Shown piece after piece: positions 25,752-34,602 of a stretch of DNA of 64,000 nucleotides (position 1 is the stretch's first letter; every line of letters begins with the position of its first letter). The notes beneath the pieces were generated by a model. That model had not been told where the DNA came from. It saw nothing but the letters and a program-made list of their open reading frames with translations, and did no database searches. The translations under genes and the position numbers were made by a program. The DNA lies in the NCBI RefSeq assembly GCF_001428605.1, contig NZ_LMID01000001.1, forward strand, positions 124,001 through 188,000. The letters are read 5' to 3'. Origin of the DNA: Sphingomonas sp. Root720 (GTDB lineage: Bacteria; Pseudomonadota; Alphaproteobacteria; Sphingomonadales; Sphingomonadaceae).

Positions 25752-26351
25752 ATGAGCGACTGGGTCCAGCAGCTGATCGCCGACGGCGGCTATCTGGGCC
25801 TATTCCTGCTGATGTTCGGGGAGACGATCTTCCCGCCCATCCCTTCGGAGGTCATCATGTCGATGGCCGGGCTGCAGGTCGCCAAGGGCATGATGACCCT
25901 GCCGGCTGCGGTCCTGGCGGGAACCGCGGGCGCGATGCTCGGCAACATCGTCTGGTATCTCGCCGCGCGCTGGCTGGGGCTCGACCGACTCCGGCCGTTG
26001 ATCGAGCGCCATGGCCGCTGGCTGACGATGGACTGGAACGAGGTCGACCGCGGCGAGCGCTGGTTCATGCGCCACGGCTATCTGTTCGTCTGCATCGGCC
26101 GGATGATGCCGACGATCCGCTCGCTCGTCTCGGTGCCCGCCGGACTGATGCGGATGCGCTTCCTGCCATTCGTACTGTGGTCGTCCGTCGGTACCCTGGG
26201 CTGGTCGGCCATGCTCGCGATCGGCGGCTGGATCCTCGGTACGCGCTTCGCCGAGATGGAGACCTGGCTAGGCCTCGCCTCGACCCTGCTGCTGGTCGCC
26301 ATGAGCGCCTGGTACCTGTGGCGCGTGCTTACCTGGCGCCCCTCGCGCTGA
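25752..26351 (+). CDS. DedA-family membrane protein
   Basis: A 199-residue polytopic protein of the DedA family, now regarded as lipid (undecaprenyl phosphate or phospholipid) transporters. The family segments FGETIFPPIPSEVIMSMAG (near 23-41) and GRMMPTIRSLVSVPAGLMRM (near 117-136, with the essential Arg) are intact. ATG 25752 follows GGAG. It is 27 bases after gshB and may be co-transcribed. Confidence 0.93.
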   Translation: MSDWVQQLIADGGYLGLFLLMFGETIFPPIPSEVIMSMAGLQVAKGMMTLPAAVLAGTAGAMLGNIVWYLAARWLGLDRLRPLIERHGRWLTMDWNEVDRGERWFMRHGYLFVCIGRMMPTIRSLVSVPAGLMRMRFLPFVLWSSVGTLGWSAMLAIGGWILGTRFAEMETWLGLASTLLLVAMSAWYLWRVLTWRPSR

Positions 26352-26367
26352 CCGCAAGCCCGAGCCA

Positions 26368-27387
26368 TCATGGCGCCGAAGCGCGCAAGATCAACTCCGG
26401 CGTCATCACGATCGGGTCGCACGACTCTCCGCCGAGCCTGCGGAACAGTCGGTCGACCAACTGCTCGGCGCCCTCGCGCAGGTTCTGGCGAACGGTGCTG
26501 AGCGACGGTGCGACCTGCGACGCGAGCGGCCCGTCGCCATAGCCGACCACCGCGACCTGGCCGGGCACCGACAGGCCGTGCCCGACAAGCGCCCGGATCG
26601 CCGCGACCGCGATCAGGTCCGACGCGGCGACGATCCCGCCGGGCGCGGGATGGTCCGCGAGATGTTCGACGAACAGCTGGTATGCACCCTCCGAGTGGAG
26701 GGGCGCGAGGACCATTCCCCCGGGCTCGATCCCCGCCTCGCGATGCGCGGCAAGGAATCCTTCATACCGGGCGTGGATTTCGGGCAGCTCGGAATGGCCG
26801 GCGTAGAGGATTCCGCGCCGTCCGCCTGCCAGCAGATGGCGGGTCGCGATCGCGCCGCCTGCCACATCGTCCGTCCCGACCGAACAATAGCCCTGATCGG
26901 CCGTCTGCTCGCCCCAGACGACGATCGGGCGATAGCCGGATGCTACCCGGCGCAGCACGGCATCCTGGTTCGACCGGCCGATCACGATCACGCCGTCGAC
27001 CCGGCCCGAATTGACCAGCACATCGAGCCAGCCGTCGTCGCCGGGAACGATCCGGGTCAGCAGCAGATCATAGCCACGCGCGGTCACGCCGTCGGCGACA
27101 TGTCCGAGCATGGTGACGAAGAAGGGATCGGATACCAGCTGCGAGATATCATGCCCCAGCGGGAAGACGATGCCGATCGCATTGGTCCGCTTGAGACGCA
27201 GGTTGCGCGCCATCTGATTGAGCTGGAAGCCATGCTCGCGTGCGAGTTCGTTGATTCGGGTGCGCGTTTCCAGACTGATCATCTTGCTGCCGGCCAGCGC
27301 GCGCGACACCGTCGATGCCGACACCCCCGCCAGCCGGGCTATGTCCGAAATACTGCTGACGCCGTCCCGTTTCTCGCTAGAGGCCAT
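26368..27387 (-). CDS. LacI-family transcriptional regulator
   Basis: A 339-residue LacI/GalR regulator. The helix-turn-helix and hinge read SISDIARLAGVSASTVSRAL (about 11-30) and the C-terminal sugar-binding-like domain follows, with GIVFPLGHD and VDGVIVIGR. The ligand is unknown. No sugar-use genes adjoin it, so its targets are elsewhere or at the palindrome GCAAACGTTTGC 1.1 kb away, which has the form of a LacI-type operator. Start at ATG 27387; longer upstream frame runs into the next gene and lacks family similarity. Confidence 0.92.
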   Translation of the reverse strand: MASSEKRDGVSSISDIARLAGVSASTVSRALAGSKMISLETRTRINELAREHGFQLNQMARNLRLKRTNAIGIVFPLGHDISQLVSDPFFVTMLGHVADGVTARGYDLLLTRIVPGDDGWLDVLVNSGRVDGVIVIGRSNQDAVLRRVASGYRPIVVWGEQTADQGYCSVGTDDVAGGAIATRHLLAGGRRGILYAGHSELPEIHARYEGFLAAHREAGIEPGGMVLAPLHSEGAYQLFVEHLADHPAPGGIVAASDLIAVAAIRALVGHGLSVPGQVAVVGYGDGPLASQVAPSLSTVRQNLREGAEQLVDRLFRRLGGESCDPIVMTPELILRASAP

Positions 27388-27442
27388 GGCGCGCGCGACA
27401 TCCAAGCCGGCAGCGGCCAGCGACCGGACCGGGTACGGCCAT

Positions 27443-27904
27443 TCAAAAAGCCCGTTCCAGGCGGTCGAGCAGGCTGAGCGCCGGGCTAGACGTGGGGGCT
27501 TGGGTCGGGGCGTCGACCTCCAACCGGCGGACCCGCGCATAGAGGTCCTGGCTGGCATCGATCAATGCAATGGCGGGTTGCGGCAGGCCGCGGATCGAGG
27601 CGGCGTCGCTAGGCGCCGCATCGCCGAGGCGACGGGCCGCCGCCGCCGCCTCCTCGTCGCTCATCTGACCCAGCTCGATCGCCCGCTCGGTCAGCAACCA
27701 GGCGAGGACATGCATCAGCCGGCTGGTGACCTTCAGGGATTCGCAGCTCAGCGTGACGCGGACGAGCGGGTCAAGCGCCTCGCGGTCGTCGCGTCCCTGA
27801 TGTTCGAAATAGCCCCGGACCTCATCGGCGAGCAGCATCGCCTCGGTATACAGGCCGTTAACCAGCCGGCCGCGCAGGCGAATCTCTCTGGGGCCTTCGT
27901 TCAT
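27443..27904 (-). CDS. rcdA: DUF1465 family protein, RcdA-like proteolysis adaptor
   Basis: A 153-residue helical protein of the DUF1465 family, the family that includes Caulobacter RcdA, an adaptor that helps ClpXP degrade CtrA and other cell-cycle proteins. The pattern IRLRGRLVNGLYTEAMLLADE (7-27), YFEHQGR, SCESLKVTSRLMHVLAWLL and LPQPAIALIDASQDLYARV is characteristic. clpX and clpP lie in the same window. Assignment to RcdA function is by family; sphingomonad orthologues have not all been tested. Confidence 0.8.
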   Translation of the reverse strand: MNEGPREIRLRGRLVNGLYTEAMLLADEVRGYFEHQGRDDREALDPLVRVTLSCESLKVTSRLMHVLAWLLTERAIELGQMSDEEAAAAARRLGDAAPSDAASIRGLPQPAIALIDASQDLYARVRRLEVDAPTQAPTSSPALSLLDRLERAF

Positions 27905-27995
27905 GCGTCATAAGTGACATAGCCGAACGCCGTCAGAAATCGAAAAATGGGTTAACCATGACGGAAATCGGCTGGTTTCCGCGGCGTCAGGCTGT

Positions 27996-28406
27996 TTAGC
28001 CCCGCTGGGCCTCCAGCCCATCGGCGAAACGACCGAGATGGTCGATCATCGACTGCAAATCGGCCACTTGCCGACGAAGATTATCCACTTTCGCGCGACA
28101 GCGCAGCGCGGCCACGGCTCGCTGGGTCGTCCCGCCGTCGCCGACGTCGTAGAGATCCAGCAACTCGCCGATCTCGTCCAGGCTGAAGCCCATGTTCTTT
28201 CCCCGCAGAATCCAGGCAACACGAAAGCGATCGCGGCGCGAATATATCCGCGTGGCACCGTCGCGCGTGGGCGCGATCAGGCCTTCCTCCTCGTAGAAGC
28301 GCAGAGCGCGGGGCGTGACGCCCAGTTCCTTGGAAAGTTCGCCGATGCCGAAGCTCTCGGCATCGGTCGATGCGATGTCGACGATAGGAACGCAGTTGCT
28401 GGCCAC
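27996..28406 (-). CDS. MerR-family transcriptional regulator
   Basis: A 136-residue MerR-type regulator. The winged helix contains FGIGELSKELGVTPRALRFYEEEGLI (about 19-44) and IYSRRDRFRVAWILRGKNMGFSLDEI; a short C-terminal coiled coil (100-130) gives the dimer. No conserved cysteines for metal sensing are visible. GTG 28406 has AGGGGG upstream. A perfect inverted repeat directly upstream (28421-28439) probably forms its own operator. It precedes the DUF1465 gene on the same strand. Confidence 0.92.
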   Translation of the reverse strand: MASNCVPIVDIASTDAESFGIGELSKELGVTPRALRFYEEEGLIAPTRDGATRIYSRRDRFRVAWILRGKNMGFSLDEIGELLDLYDVGDGGTTQRAVAALRCRAKVDNLRRQVADLQSMIDHLGRFADGLEAQRG

Positions 28407-28420
28407 GGAAGACCCCCTGA

Positions 28421-28439
28421 AAGGACTGTATATGTCCTT
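28421..28439 (-). promoter_or_regulatory. Inverted repeat, likely MerR-type operator
   Basis: AAGGAC-TGTATAT-GTCCTT is a perfect inverted repeat (6-bp arms, 7-base spacer, total 19 bp) ending 14 bases before the merR-type GTG. MerR regulators bind 19- to 20-bp inverted repeats in the promoter spacer, so autoregulation is likely. Confidence 0.55.
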
Positions 28440-28474
28440 ATGGCAACCGTGTTCGGGCCATCAATTGAGCAATA

Positions 28475-28486
28475 GCAAACGTTTGC
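28475..28486. promoter_or_regulatory. Palindrome GCAAACGTTTGC, LacI/PurR-like operator form
   Basis: A perfect 12-bp palindrome located between the MerR gene and the 3' end of hisI. It is identical to the core of the E. coli PurR box and typical for LacI-family sites with the central CG. A LacI regulator is encoded 1.1 kb away. Whether this site is used is unknown. Confidence 0.4.
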
Positions 28487-28511
28487 GACTTTAGTCTAAA
28501 TCCTCGATATT

Positions 28512-28886
28512 TTACGTTTTTTCCGCGCGCGCGAGCACTGAACCGTCGCCATCGATCCGCCGGTAGAAGCAGCTGCGCTCGCCCGTGTGGCAGGCGGGGC
28601 CCGCCGGCTCGCAACGCAGCCACACCGCGTCCTGGTCGCAATCGATCCGCGCCTCGACGACGCGCATGACGTTACCGCTGGTCTCGCCCTTCTTCCACAG
28701 CCGGCCGCGCGAGCGCGAGAAGAAGGTCGCCTCTCCGCTGGCGAGGGTGGCGGCCAGCGCCTCCGCGTTCATATGGGCGAGCATGAGCACCTCGCCCGAA
28801 AGATGGTCGGTCACCACCGCGGTGATGAGGCCGGCGGCATCATAGCGCGGGTCGAGCACGCTGCCCTGTTCACGATCATGGTCCAT
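28512..28886 (-). CDS. hisI: Phosphoribosyl-AMP cyclohydrolase
   Basis: A 124-residue enzyme for the third step of histidine synthesis, opening the adenine ring of PR-AMP. Signature residues are present: [28 protein letters not shown] (about 57-72), the metal-binding [11 protein letters not shown] (83-93) and the zinc cysteines in [13 protein letters not shown]. It is the single-domain alphaproteobacterial form without the HisE pyrophosphohydrolase domain. ATG 28886 is divergent from purF across 142 bp; both genes belong to purine-linked metabolism. Confidence 0.95.
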   Translation of the reverse strand: MDHDREQGSVLDPRYDAAGLITAVVTDHLSGEVLMLAHMNAEALAATLASGEATFFSRSRGRLWKKGETSGNVMRVVEARIDCDQDAVWLRCEPAGPACHTGERSCFYRRIDGDGSVLARAEKT

Positions 28887-28961
28887 GAGCGGAGCGATGC
28901 TCCAAAGCCGCGCGGCGGGCAAGACCGGGCGGAATCGGGCGGACCGCAGATTTATTATGAC

Positions 28962-28991
28962 AGTGGGGCGACAAATGCCGACGCCCCCACT
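28962..28991. promoter_or_regulatory. Inverted repeat upstream of purF
   Basis: AGTGGGGCG (28962-28970) is repeated inverted as CGCCCCCACT (28982-28991, one extra C) around an 11-base spacer, 37 bases before the purF ATG. It may be an operator in the hisI-purF divergent promoter or a hairpin in the purF leader. Confidence 0.35.
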
Positions 28992-29028
28992 ATATGCGCC
29001 CCTATCAGCCACCGCGACGGGATACGCG

Positions 29029-30489
29029 ATGCTCACCACGCATCCGTTTGATGATGACAAGCTGCGCGAAGAGTGCGGCGTTTTCGGTATTTGGGGCGCG
29101 GAGACCGCGGCCGCCATGGTCGCCCTCGGCTTGCATGCTTTGCAGCACCGGGGGCAGGAGGCGGCCGGGATCACGAGCTGGGACGGCCATGCCTTCCACA
29201 CCCACAGGGCGATGGGCCATGTCGCCGGCAATTTCGACAAGGACGAGGTGATCCGCGGCCTGCCCGGCAAGGTCGCCTGCGGCCATGTCCGTTATTCGAC
29301 CACCGGCGAAACCGCACTGCGCAACGTGCAGCCGCTGTTCGCCGAACTGTCGTCGGGCGGTTTCGCGATCGCCCATAACGGCAATATCTCCAACGCGATG
29401 AAGCTGCGCCGCGAACTGGTGCGCGGCGGATCGATCTTCCAGTCGACCAGCGATACCGAGACGATCATCCATCTCGTCGCCATGTCCAAGTACCGGACCC
29501 TGCTGGATCGCTTCATCGACGCGCTCAAGCAGGTCGAAGGCGCCTATTCGCTGATCTGCATGACGCCCGAGGGCATGATCGCCTGCCGCGATCCGCTCGG
29601 CATCCGTCCGCTCGTCCTCGGCCGGGTCGGCGACGCCTATATCTTCGCGTCGGAGACGGTCGCGCTCGACGTGGTCGGTGCCACCTTCATCCGCCAGGTC
29701 GAACCGGGCGAACTGGTGATCATCTCCGAAGGCGGCCTGCGCTCGATCCGTCCCTTCGCGGACGTCCGCGCCCGCCCGTGCATCTTCGAGCACGTCTATT
29801 TCTCGCGCCCCGATTCGATCGTCGACGGTTCGTCGGTCTATTCGGTGCGCAAGAGCATCGGCGCCCAGTTGGCGATCGAGAACCCGGTGGAGGCCGACCT
29901 GGTCGTGCCGGTACCCGACTCGGGCACGCCCGCCGCTATCGGCTATGCCCAGCAATCGGGCATTCCGTTCGAACTCGGTATCATCCGCTCGCATTATGTC
30001 GGCCGCACCTTCATCCAGCCGGGCGACCAGGTTCGCCATCTCGGCGTCAAGCTGAAGCACAACGCCAATCGCGCGCTGATCGACGGCAGGAAGCTCGTGC
30101 TGATCGACGACTCGATCGTCCGCGGCACCACCAGCGTGAAGATCCTGCAGATGCTGCGCGATGCGGGTGCCCGCGAGGTGCATCTGCGCATCGCCAGCCC
30201 GCCGACCCGGCACAGCTGCTTCTACGGCGTCGACACGCCCGAGCGCGCCAAGCTGCTCGCCGCGCAGATGAACGTCGCCGAGATGGCCGCCTATATCGGC
30301 GCCGACAGCCTCGCCTTCCTGTCCATCGACGGCCTCTACAGGGCGCTCGGCGAAGATGGGCGGGTGGATCGCGCCCCGAATTTCTGCGACGCCTGCTTCA
30401 CCGGCGACTATCCGACCCATCTCACCGATCATGAAGAGCTCACCCCGACCGACCAGCTTGCCCTGCACGGCGAGCGGGTCGTCGCCTGA
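29029..30489 (+). CDS. purF: Amidophosphoribosyltransferase
   Basis: A 486-residue enzyme for the first step of purine synthesis. After a short propeptide, the N-terminal nucleophile Cys16 lies in [11 protein letters not shown]; the glutaminase half contains HRGQEAAGI and HVRYSTTG, and the phosphoribosyltransferase half has [13 protein letters not shown] (about 361-373). C-terminal Cys residues (FCDAC) and conserved internal Cys match the iron-sulfur-containing Bacillus-type PurF. I start at ATG 29029 because sequence before it is not family-like, though an in-frame start exists at 28885. It is followed after 22 bases by an SDR gene. Confidence 0.96.
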   Translation: MLTTHPFDDDKLREECGVFGIWGAETAAAMVALGLHALQHRGQEAAGITSWDGHAFHTHRAMGHVAGNFDKDEVIRGLPGKVACGHVRYSTTGETALRNVQPLFAELSSGGFAIAHNGNISNAMKLRRELVRGGSIFQSTSDTETIIHLVAMSKYRTLLDRFIDALKQVEGAYSLICMTPEGMIACRDPLGIRPLVLGRVGDAYIFASETVALDVVGATFIRQVEPGELVIISEGGLRSIRPFADVRARPCIFEHVYFSRPDSIVDGSSVYSVRKSIGAQLAIENPVEADLVVPVPDSGTPAAIGYAQQSGIPFELGIIRSHYVGRTFIQPGDQVRHLGVKLKHNANRALIDGRKLVLIDDSIVRGTTSVKILQMLRDAGAREVHLRIASPPTRHSCFYGVDTPERAKLLAAQMNVAEMAAYIGADSLAFLSIDGLYRALGEDGRVDRAPNFCDACFTGDYPTHLTDHEELTPTDQLALHGERVVA

Positions 30490-30511
30490 TCCGCTCAACC
30501 GGGACCCCATC

Positions 30512-31222
30512 ATGGACAAGCCACTTTCCGGCAAGCTCGCGCTCGTCACCGGCGCTTCGCGCGGCATCGGTGCCGCAACGGCCGAAACCCTGGGCGCGGC
30601 GGGTGCGCATGTCGTGTTGACGGCCCGCACCGCCGGCGGGCTGGAAGAGGTCGAGGAACGGATCCACGCGGCGGGTGGCAGCGCTACCATCGCCCCGCTC
30701 GACCTGGCCGAGAATGACAGCATCGCTCGGCTTGCCGAGGCGATCGGCGGTCGATGGGCAGCGCTCGACATCCTCGTGCTCAATGCAGCGATGCTGGGCA
30801 CGCTGGCGCCGGTCCCGGCAATCGACGCCAAGGAGTTCGCCCGGCTGCTGACCCTCAACATCATGGCGCAGCAGCAGCTGATCGCCGCCTTCGACCCGCT
30901 GCTGCGCGCCAGCGCGGGCGGCCGGGTGATCGGGCTGACCAGCACGGTCGCGCAGGCGCCGCGCGCCTATTGGGGGGCCTATGGCGCCTCGAAAGCCGCG
31001 CTCGAGACGCTGCTGCTGGCCTATGCCGAGGAAGTCGCCAGGATCAGCGCCATCCGCGTGGCGATCGTCAATCCCGGCGCCACCGCGACGGCGATGCGCC
31101 GGAAAGCCTATCCAGGCGAAGACCAGGAGAAGCTGAAGGGCCCCGCCGTCGTGGGCGAGGCGCTTCTGAAGCTGGTCCAGCAGGACTTCGAAACGGGCTA
31201 TCGGCTAACGGTCGAGGGCTGA
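30512..31222 (+). CDS. Short-chain dehydrogenase/reductase
   Basis: A 236-residue classical SDR. NAD(P)-binding TGASRGIGAATAE is at about 13-25, LNAAMLG near 87-93, and the catalytic Ser-Tyr-Lys are in LTSTVAQAPRAYWGAYGASKAAL (Ser near 136, Tyr near 150, Lys near 154). An Arg after the second strand (TARTAGG) suggests NADP preference. Substrate unknown. It directly follows purF and is probably co-transcribed; the pair is seen often in sphingomonads as far as I recall. Confidence 0.9.
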   Translation: MDKPLSGKLALVTGASRGIGAATAETLGAAGAHVVLTARTAGGLEEVEERIHAAGGSATIAPLDLAENDSIARLAEAIGGRWAALDILVLNAAMLGTLAPVPAIDAKEFARLLTLNIMAQQQLIAAFDPLLRASAGGRVIGLTSTVAQAPRAYWGAYGASKAALETLLLAYAEEVARISAIRVAIVNPGATATAMRRKAYPGEDQEKLKGPAVVGEALLKLVQQDFETGYRLTVEG

Positions 31223-31347
31223 GCGTGCTTTCGCCAGGATGACGGTCGGGATATTCTCGGACGCAACCTCCTGCAGAGGCTGGCATCCATGTCCGCCGCC
31301 TTCTCTGGGGTCCTTTGGACCTCAACCTTCGGTGGCGCGACGCTCGG

Positions 31348-32628
31348 CTAGTCTTTCACCAACGTCACCTGCGCGACGTCGATGCCGCCGCCGGTGAAGC
31401 CGCCCTCGCAATACATCAGGTAGAAGCGCCACAGCTTGACGAAAGCCTCGTCGAAGCCCTGCGGCAGCCGGCCGTCGACTACCGCCTGATCGAAGCTTTT
31501 CCGCCATCGCCGGAGCGTTTCCGCATAATGGAGGCCGAAACGGTGGCGACTGGATGCTTCCCAGCGCAGCCCGGCTTTCTCCGCCGCGGCGCGAAAGCGG
31601 CTTTCGGAGATCAGCAGGCCGCCGGGAAAGATGTAGGTCTGAATGAAATCCGCATCGGTGCGGTAGCTTTCGAATATATCGTCGTCGATCTCGATATACT
31701 GGATTGCCGCCCGGCCGCCCGGCTTCAGCGCGCGGGCGATTGCCTCCATATAGGTCGGCCAATATTTCTCGCCGACCGCCTCGACCATCTCGACGCTGGC
31801 CACGGCGTCATATTGCGCAGGAACGTCGCGATAATCGCAGATCTCGAAGCGTGCGCGGTCCGACAGCCCCGCCTTCGCGATCCGCGCATCGGCATAGGCC
31901 TTCTGCTCGACCGACAGGGTGATCCCGGTGACGTCGGCGCCATAATCGGCTGCCGCCACTTCGGCGAGGCCGCCCCAGCCGCAACCGATCTCGAGCAGCT
32001 TCATGTCTGGCTTCAGCTCGAGACGGTCGAGCAAGGCAGTGATCTTGCGATGCTGGGCCTGTTCGAGCGGCTCGGCGGTACCGATCGGATCGGCGAACAG
32101 CGCTGACGAATAACTCATCGTCCGGTCGAGCCACAGCTCGTAGAAGTCGTTGCCGAGATCGTAATGGAAGGCGATGTTCCGCCGGGCGTTGCTGCGGCTG
32201 TTGCGTCGGACGGCGTGCCAGATCCAGTTGAAGAATCGCAGCGGTCCCTGCGCCCGACCCAGTTCCCCGAGCGGATGGCGGTTGCGCATGAACAGGTCGA
32301 AGATCGGCACCGGATCGGGGCTGGTCCACTCGCCCTCGGCCCAGCTGCGATACCAGCCCACCGAACCTGTGGTGACGAGCCGGATCAGGGCGTTCCAGCT
32401 CTTCAACTCGATGACGGCGACGGGGCCCGGTTTGCGGCCGCCGACGACGCGGAAGCTGCCGTCGGGCAAGGTCGCCTCGATCGCGCCTTCCTCCAGTCCC
32501 TGGTCGATCCGGTCGAGCAAGCGCTGGAAGCCGGGTGACAGCAGGCGGGCTATCCAGCTGGACCCGGTGGCGAAGCGGCGGTCGGCAAGAAGAAGGTGTT
32601 GTCCACGCACGGGCGGCTGCGCATTCAT
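31348..32628 (-). CDS. cfa: Cyclopropane-fatty-acyl-phospholipid synthase family methyltransferase
   Basis: A 426-residue SAM-dependent enzyme that acts on unsaturated acyl chains of phospholipids. The N-terminal lipid-binding domain is followed by NIAFHYDLGNDFYELWLD, SAM motif LLEIGCGWGGLAEVA (about 213-227) and VEMVEAVGEKYW. It may be a true Cfa or the related UfaM that makes furan fatty acids; the two are close in sequence. It is the last gene of a leftward cytochrome b-folE-photolyase cluster, fitting membrane protection under light or oxidative stress. Confidence 0.9.
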   Translation of the reverse strand: MNAQPPVRGQHLLLADRRFATGSSWIARLLSPGFQRLLDRIDQGLEEGAIEATLPDGSFRVVGGRKPGPVAVIELKSWNALIRLVTTGSVGWYRSWAEGEWTSPDPVPIFDLFMRNRHPLGELGRAQGPLRFFNWIWHAVRRNSRSNARRNIAFHYDLGNDFYELWLDRTMSYSSALFADPIGTAEPLEQAQHRKITALLDRLELKPDMKLLEIGCGWGGLAEVAAADYGADVTGITLSVEQKAYADARIAKAGLSDRARFEICDYRDVPAQYDAVASVEMVEAVGEKYWPTYMEAIARALKPGGRAAIQYIEIDDDIFESYRTDADFIQTYIFPGGLLISESRFRAAAEKAGLRWEASSRHRFGLHYAETLRRWRKSFDQAVVDGRLPQGFDEAFVKLWRFYLMYCEGGFTGGGIDVAQVTLVKD

Positions 32629-32732
32629 CTGATCTCGTCCGTCCTATCCCCAACTCGGCCGAAGCAATGCCGCTTATATCCAGCCATACGGGAGCGGAAG
32701 AAGCTTTGTTGCAGGGGCGCCGACAAAATTCC

Positions 32733-34103
32733 TCAGATTCGCGCGTTCGCCGCCAGTGCCCGTTCGCGCGCGGCGCGGTGACCGATCAGTGGCGCCGGAT
32801 AGCCCGTGGGCGAAAGTCCGGCGCCAGCGGGATCGTGGATCGCTTCGTCGCCCAGCCCCGCCAGTTCGGGCAGCCAGCGACGGATATAGTCGCCGGCATC
32901 GAATTTCGGCGACTGGACGAGCGGCGCCATGATCCGGCCGAACGGATTGGAATCGATCCCGGTGCCTGCCACCCACTGCCAATTGACGCCGTTGTTGCCA
33001 TAATCGGCATCGACCAGCGTGTCCCAGAACCAGCGCTCGCCGCGCCGCCAGTCGATGAGGAGGTGTTTGACCAGGAACGACGCCGCGATCATCCGCACCC
33101 GGTTGTGCATGACGCCGGTCGCCCACAGCTCGCGCATGCCCGCATCGACGATGGGATAGCCCGTCCGCCCGCATGTCCAGGCCCGGAAGTCGCGATCGGC
33201 CTCCTCCCCCGTCCGCCAGCGGAAGCGATCGAACGCGGCACGTCCGTTGGTGTCGCCATAGTCGGGAAGGAAATCGACGACATTGGCGCAGAAGTCTCGC
33301 CAGCCGAGCTGGCGGAGCCATGGGTCGGCCCTGTCTGGTGCCGACGCCATCGCGCGGTGCCACAAGGTCGCCGGGGATATCTCGCCGAAGTGCAGGTGCG
33401 GCGACAGATGCGAGGTGCCGTCGACCGACGGCCGGTCGCGGTCGCCATCATAATCGGGGAGCAACGGCAGGAAGTCGTCGAGCGCCGATCGCGCGCCCTC
33501 CTCGCCCGGCGTCCACCGGTCGAAACCCTTCGCCCAGTTGGGCCTCGCCGGACGCAGCGCCCAATCGTCGAGCGCATCGCCATCGATGCCCGCCTGCGGC
33601 GCATGGATCGTGGCGGGCGCCGGCGCCGGCCTGCCCGGCGGCATCCGTTCCTTCAGCGCGCGCCAATAGGGAGTAAAGATGCGGTAGCGGCCATGGCTTC
33701 CAGTCAGCACCGCCTCGGGCGGGGCGAGCCGACCGCCATCATGAAGATGCAGCCCGATTTCTCCGGGGAGTTCGCCCTCGGCCCGCTTCCACCAAGGCTC
33801 GTAATGGCGCAGCGCATGGATTGTCCGCGCGCCGACTGCGCGGGCGACGGCGGGGAGTTCCTCCGCCGCCCTGCCCCGGCGCAGGACGAGCCGTCCGCCC
33901 CGCTGGGCCAGGTCGCGGTCGAGCGCCCGCAGGCTATGGTGCAGCCACCAGCGCTGCGCCGCGCCGATCGCGCGGTCGCCGGGGGTGAGGTCGTCGAGGA
34001 CGTAGACGCCGATCCACGGCCCGGCCGCCGACGCCGCTGCGACCGCGGCCTGATCGGCGAGCCGCAGGTCCTGGCGAAACCAGACGATCGATGGCGCGAT
34101 CAA
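32733..34103 (-). CDS. phr: Deoxyribodipyrimidine photolyase (class I CPD type)
   Basis: A 456-residue flavoprotein that splits UV-induced pyrimidine dimers using blue light. The N-terminal antenna domain starts SIVWFRQDLRLADQ, and the FAD-binding C-terminal domain shows GTSHLSPHLHFGEISP (near 227-242), WRDFCANVVDF, GRTGYPIVDAGMRELWATG and HNRVRMIAASFLVKHLL. TTG 34103 overlaps the upstream stop as TTGA. With folE two genes upstream, a pterin-type antenna such as methenyltetrahydrofolate is plausible. Confidence 0.95.
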   Translation of the reverse strand: MIAPSIVWFRQDLRLADQAAVAAASAAGPWIGVYVLDDLTPGDRAIGAAQRWWLHHSLRALDRDLAQRGGRLVLRRGRAAEELPAVARAVGARTIHALRHYEPWWKRAEGELPGEIGLHLHDGGRLAPPEAVLTGSHGRYRIFTPYWRALKERMPPGRPAPAPATIHAPQAGIDGDALDDWALRPARPNWAKGFDRWTPGEEGARSALDDFLPLLPDYDGDRDRPSVDGTSHLSPHLHFGEISPATLWHRAMASAPDRADPWLRQLGWRDFCANVVDFLPDYGDTNGRAAFDRFRWRTGEEADRDFRAWTCGRTGYPIVDAGMRELWATGVMHNRVRMIAASFLVKHLLIDWRRGERWFWDTLVDADYGNNGVNWQWVAGTGIDSNPFGRIMAPLVQSPKFDAGDYIRRWLPELAGLGDEAIHDPAGAGLSPTGYPAPLIGHRAARERALAANARI

Positions 34104-34579
34104 TTGCCGGGCGTGGCCGGAACCGGGGCCCTGACGCCGTCCGGTTTCGCTGGATTGGCCATGCTGTGCAACAGCGCGATCCGGTCGGCGTCGGGCAAGG
34201 CGCGGAGCAGCGACAGCAGACGATCGTTCTGGCGCGTGCGCAGTTCGCCCTGAAGCACCTCCTCGCGCCGGAGCATGGGCTCCAGCTTTTCGACATCGAC
34301 CGCGGCGCCGGCGATCAGTTGCGCCTTCTGCTGACGGATCGTCCCCAGTTCGGCCTGGATCTCCTTCGTGCGCGGATCGGGCGTGCCGATGATCCGCGCG
34401 GCGATCGTACGGCCTTCAGCCGACAGCGTGATCCGGCGCACGGGAACGGCGCCGGCTGTAGGTGCCAGCACCTTGCCGGGAGCCGTGGCGGGCATCGCCG
34501 GCTTGGCGGAGGGCACCGCGGCGATCGCAACGGACGAGACGACAAGGAACATAGCGGCGATCATCGTGCCACGCATCAT
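34100..34579 (-). CDS. Periplasmic protein, possible Spy/heavy-metal-sensor type
   Basis: A 159-residue protein with an N-terminal signal sequence (MIAAMFLVVSSVAIAAVPSA) and a helical C-terminal half. Residues 85-140, with ELGTIRQQKAQLIAGAA and ELRTRQNDRLLSLLRALPDA, recall the helical Metal_resist/CpxP-like periplasmic proteins, but the usual LTxxQ motif is not exact, so this is a tentative reading. It lies between folE (23-base gap) and phr (TTGA overlap) and is surely in the same operon. Confidence 0.7.
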   Translation of the reverse strand: MMRGTMIAAMFLVVSSVAIAAVPSAKPAMPATAPGKVLAPTAGAVPVRRITLSAEGRTIAARIIGTPDPRTKEIQAELGTIRQQKAQLIAGAAVDVEKLEPMLRREEVLQGELRTRQNDRLLSLLRALPDADRIALLHSMANPAKPDGVRAPVPATPGN

Positions 34580-34602
34580 CGGACTACCTCTACCCGCGAC
34601 TC

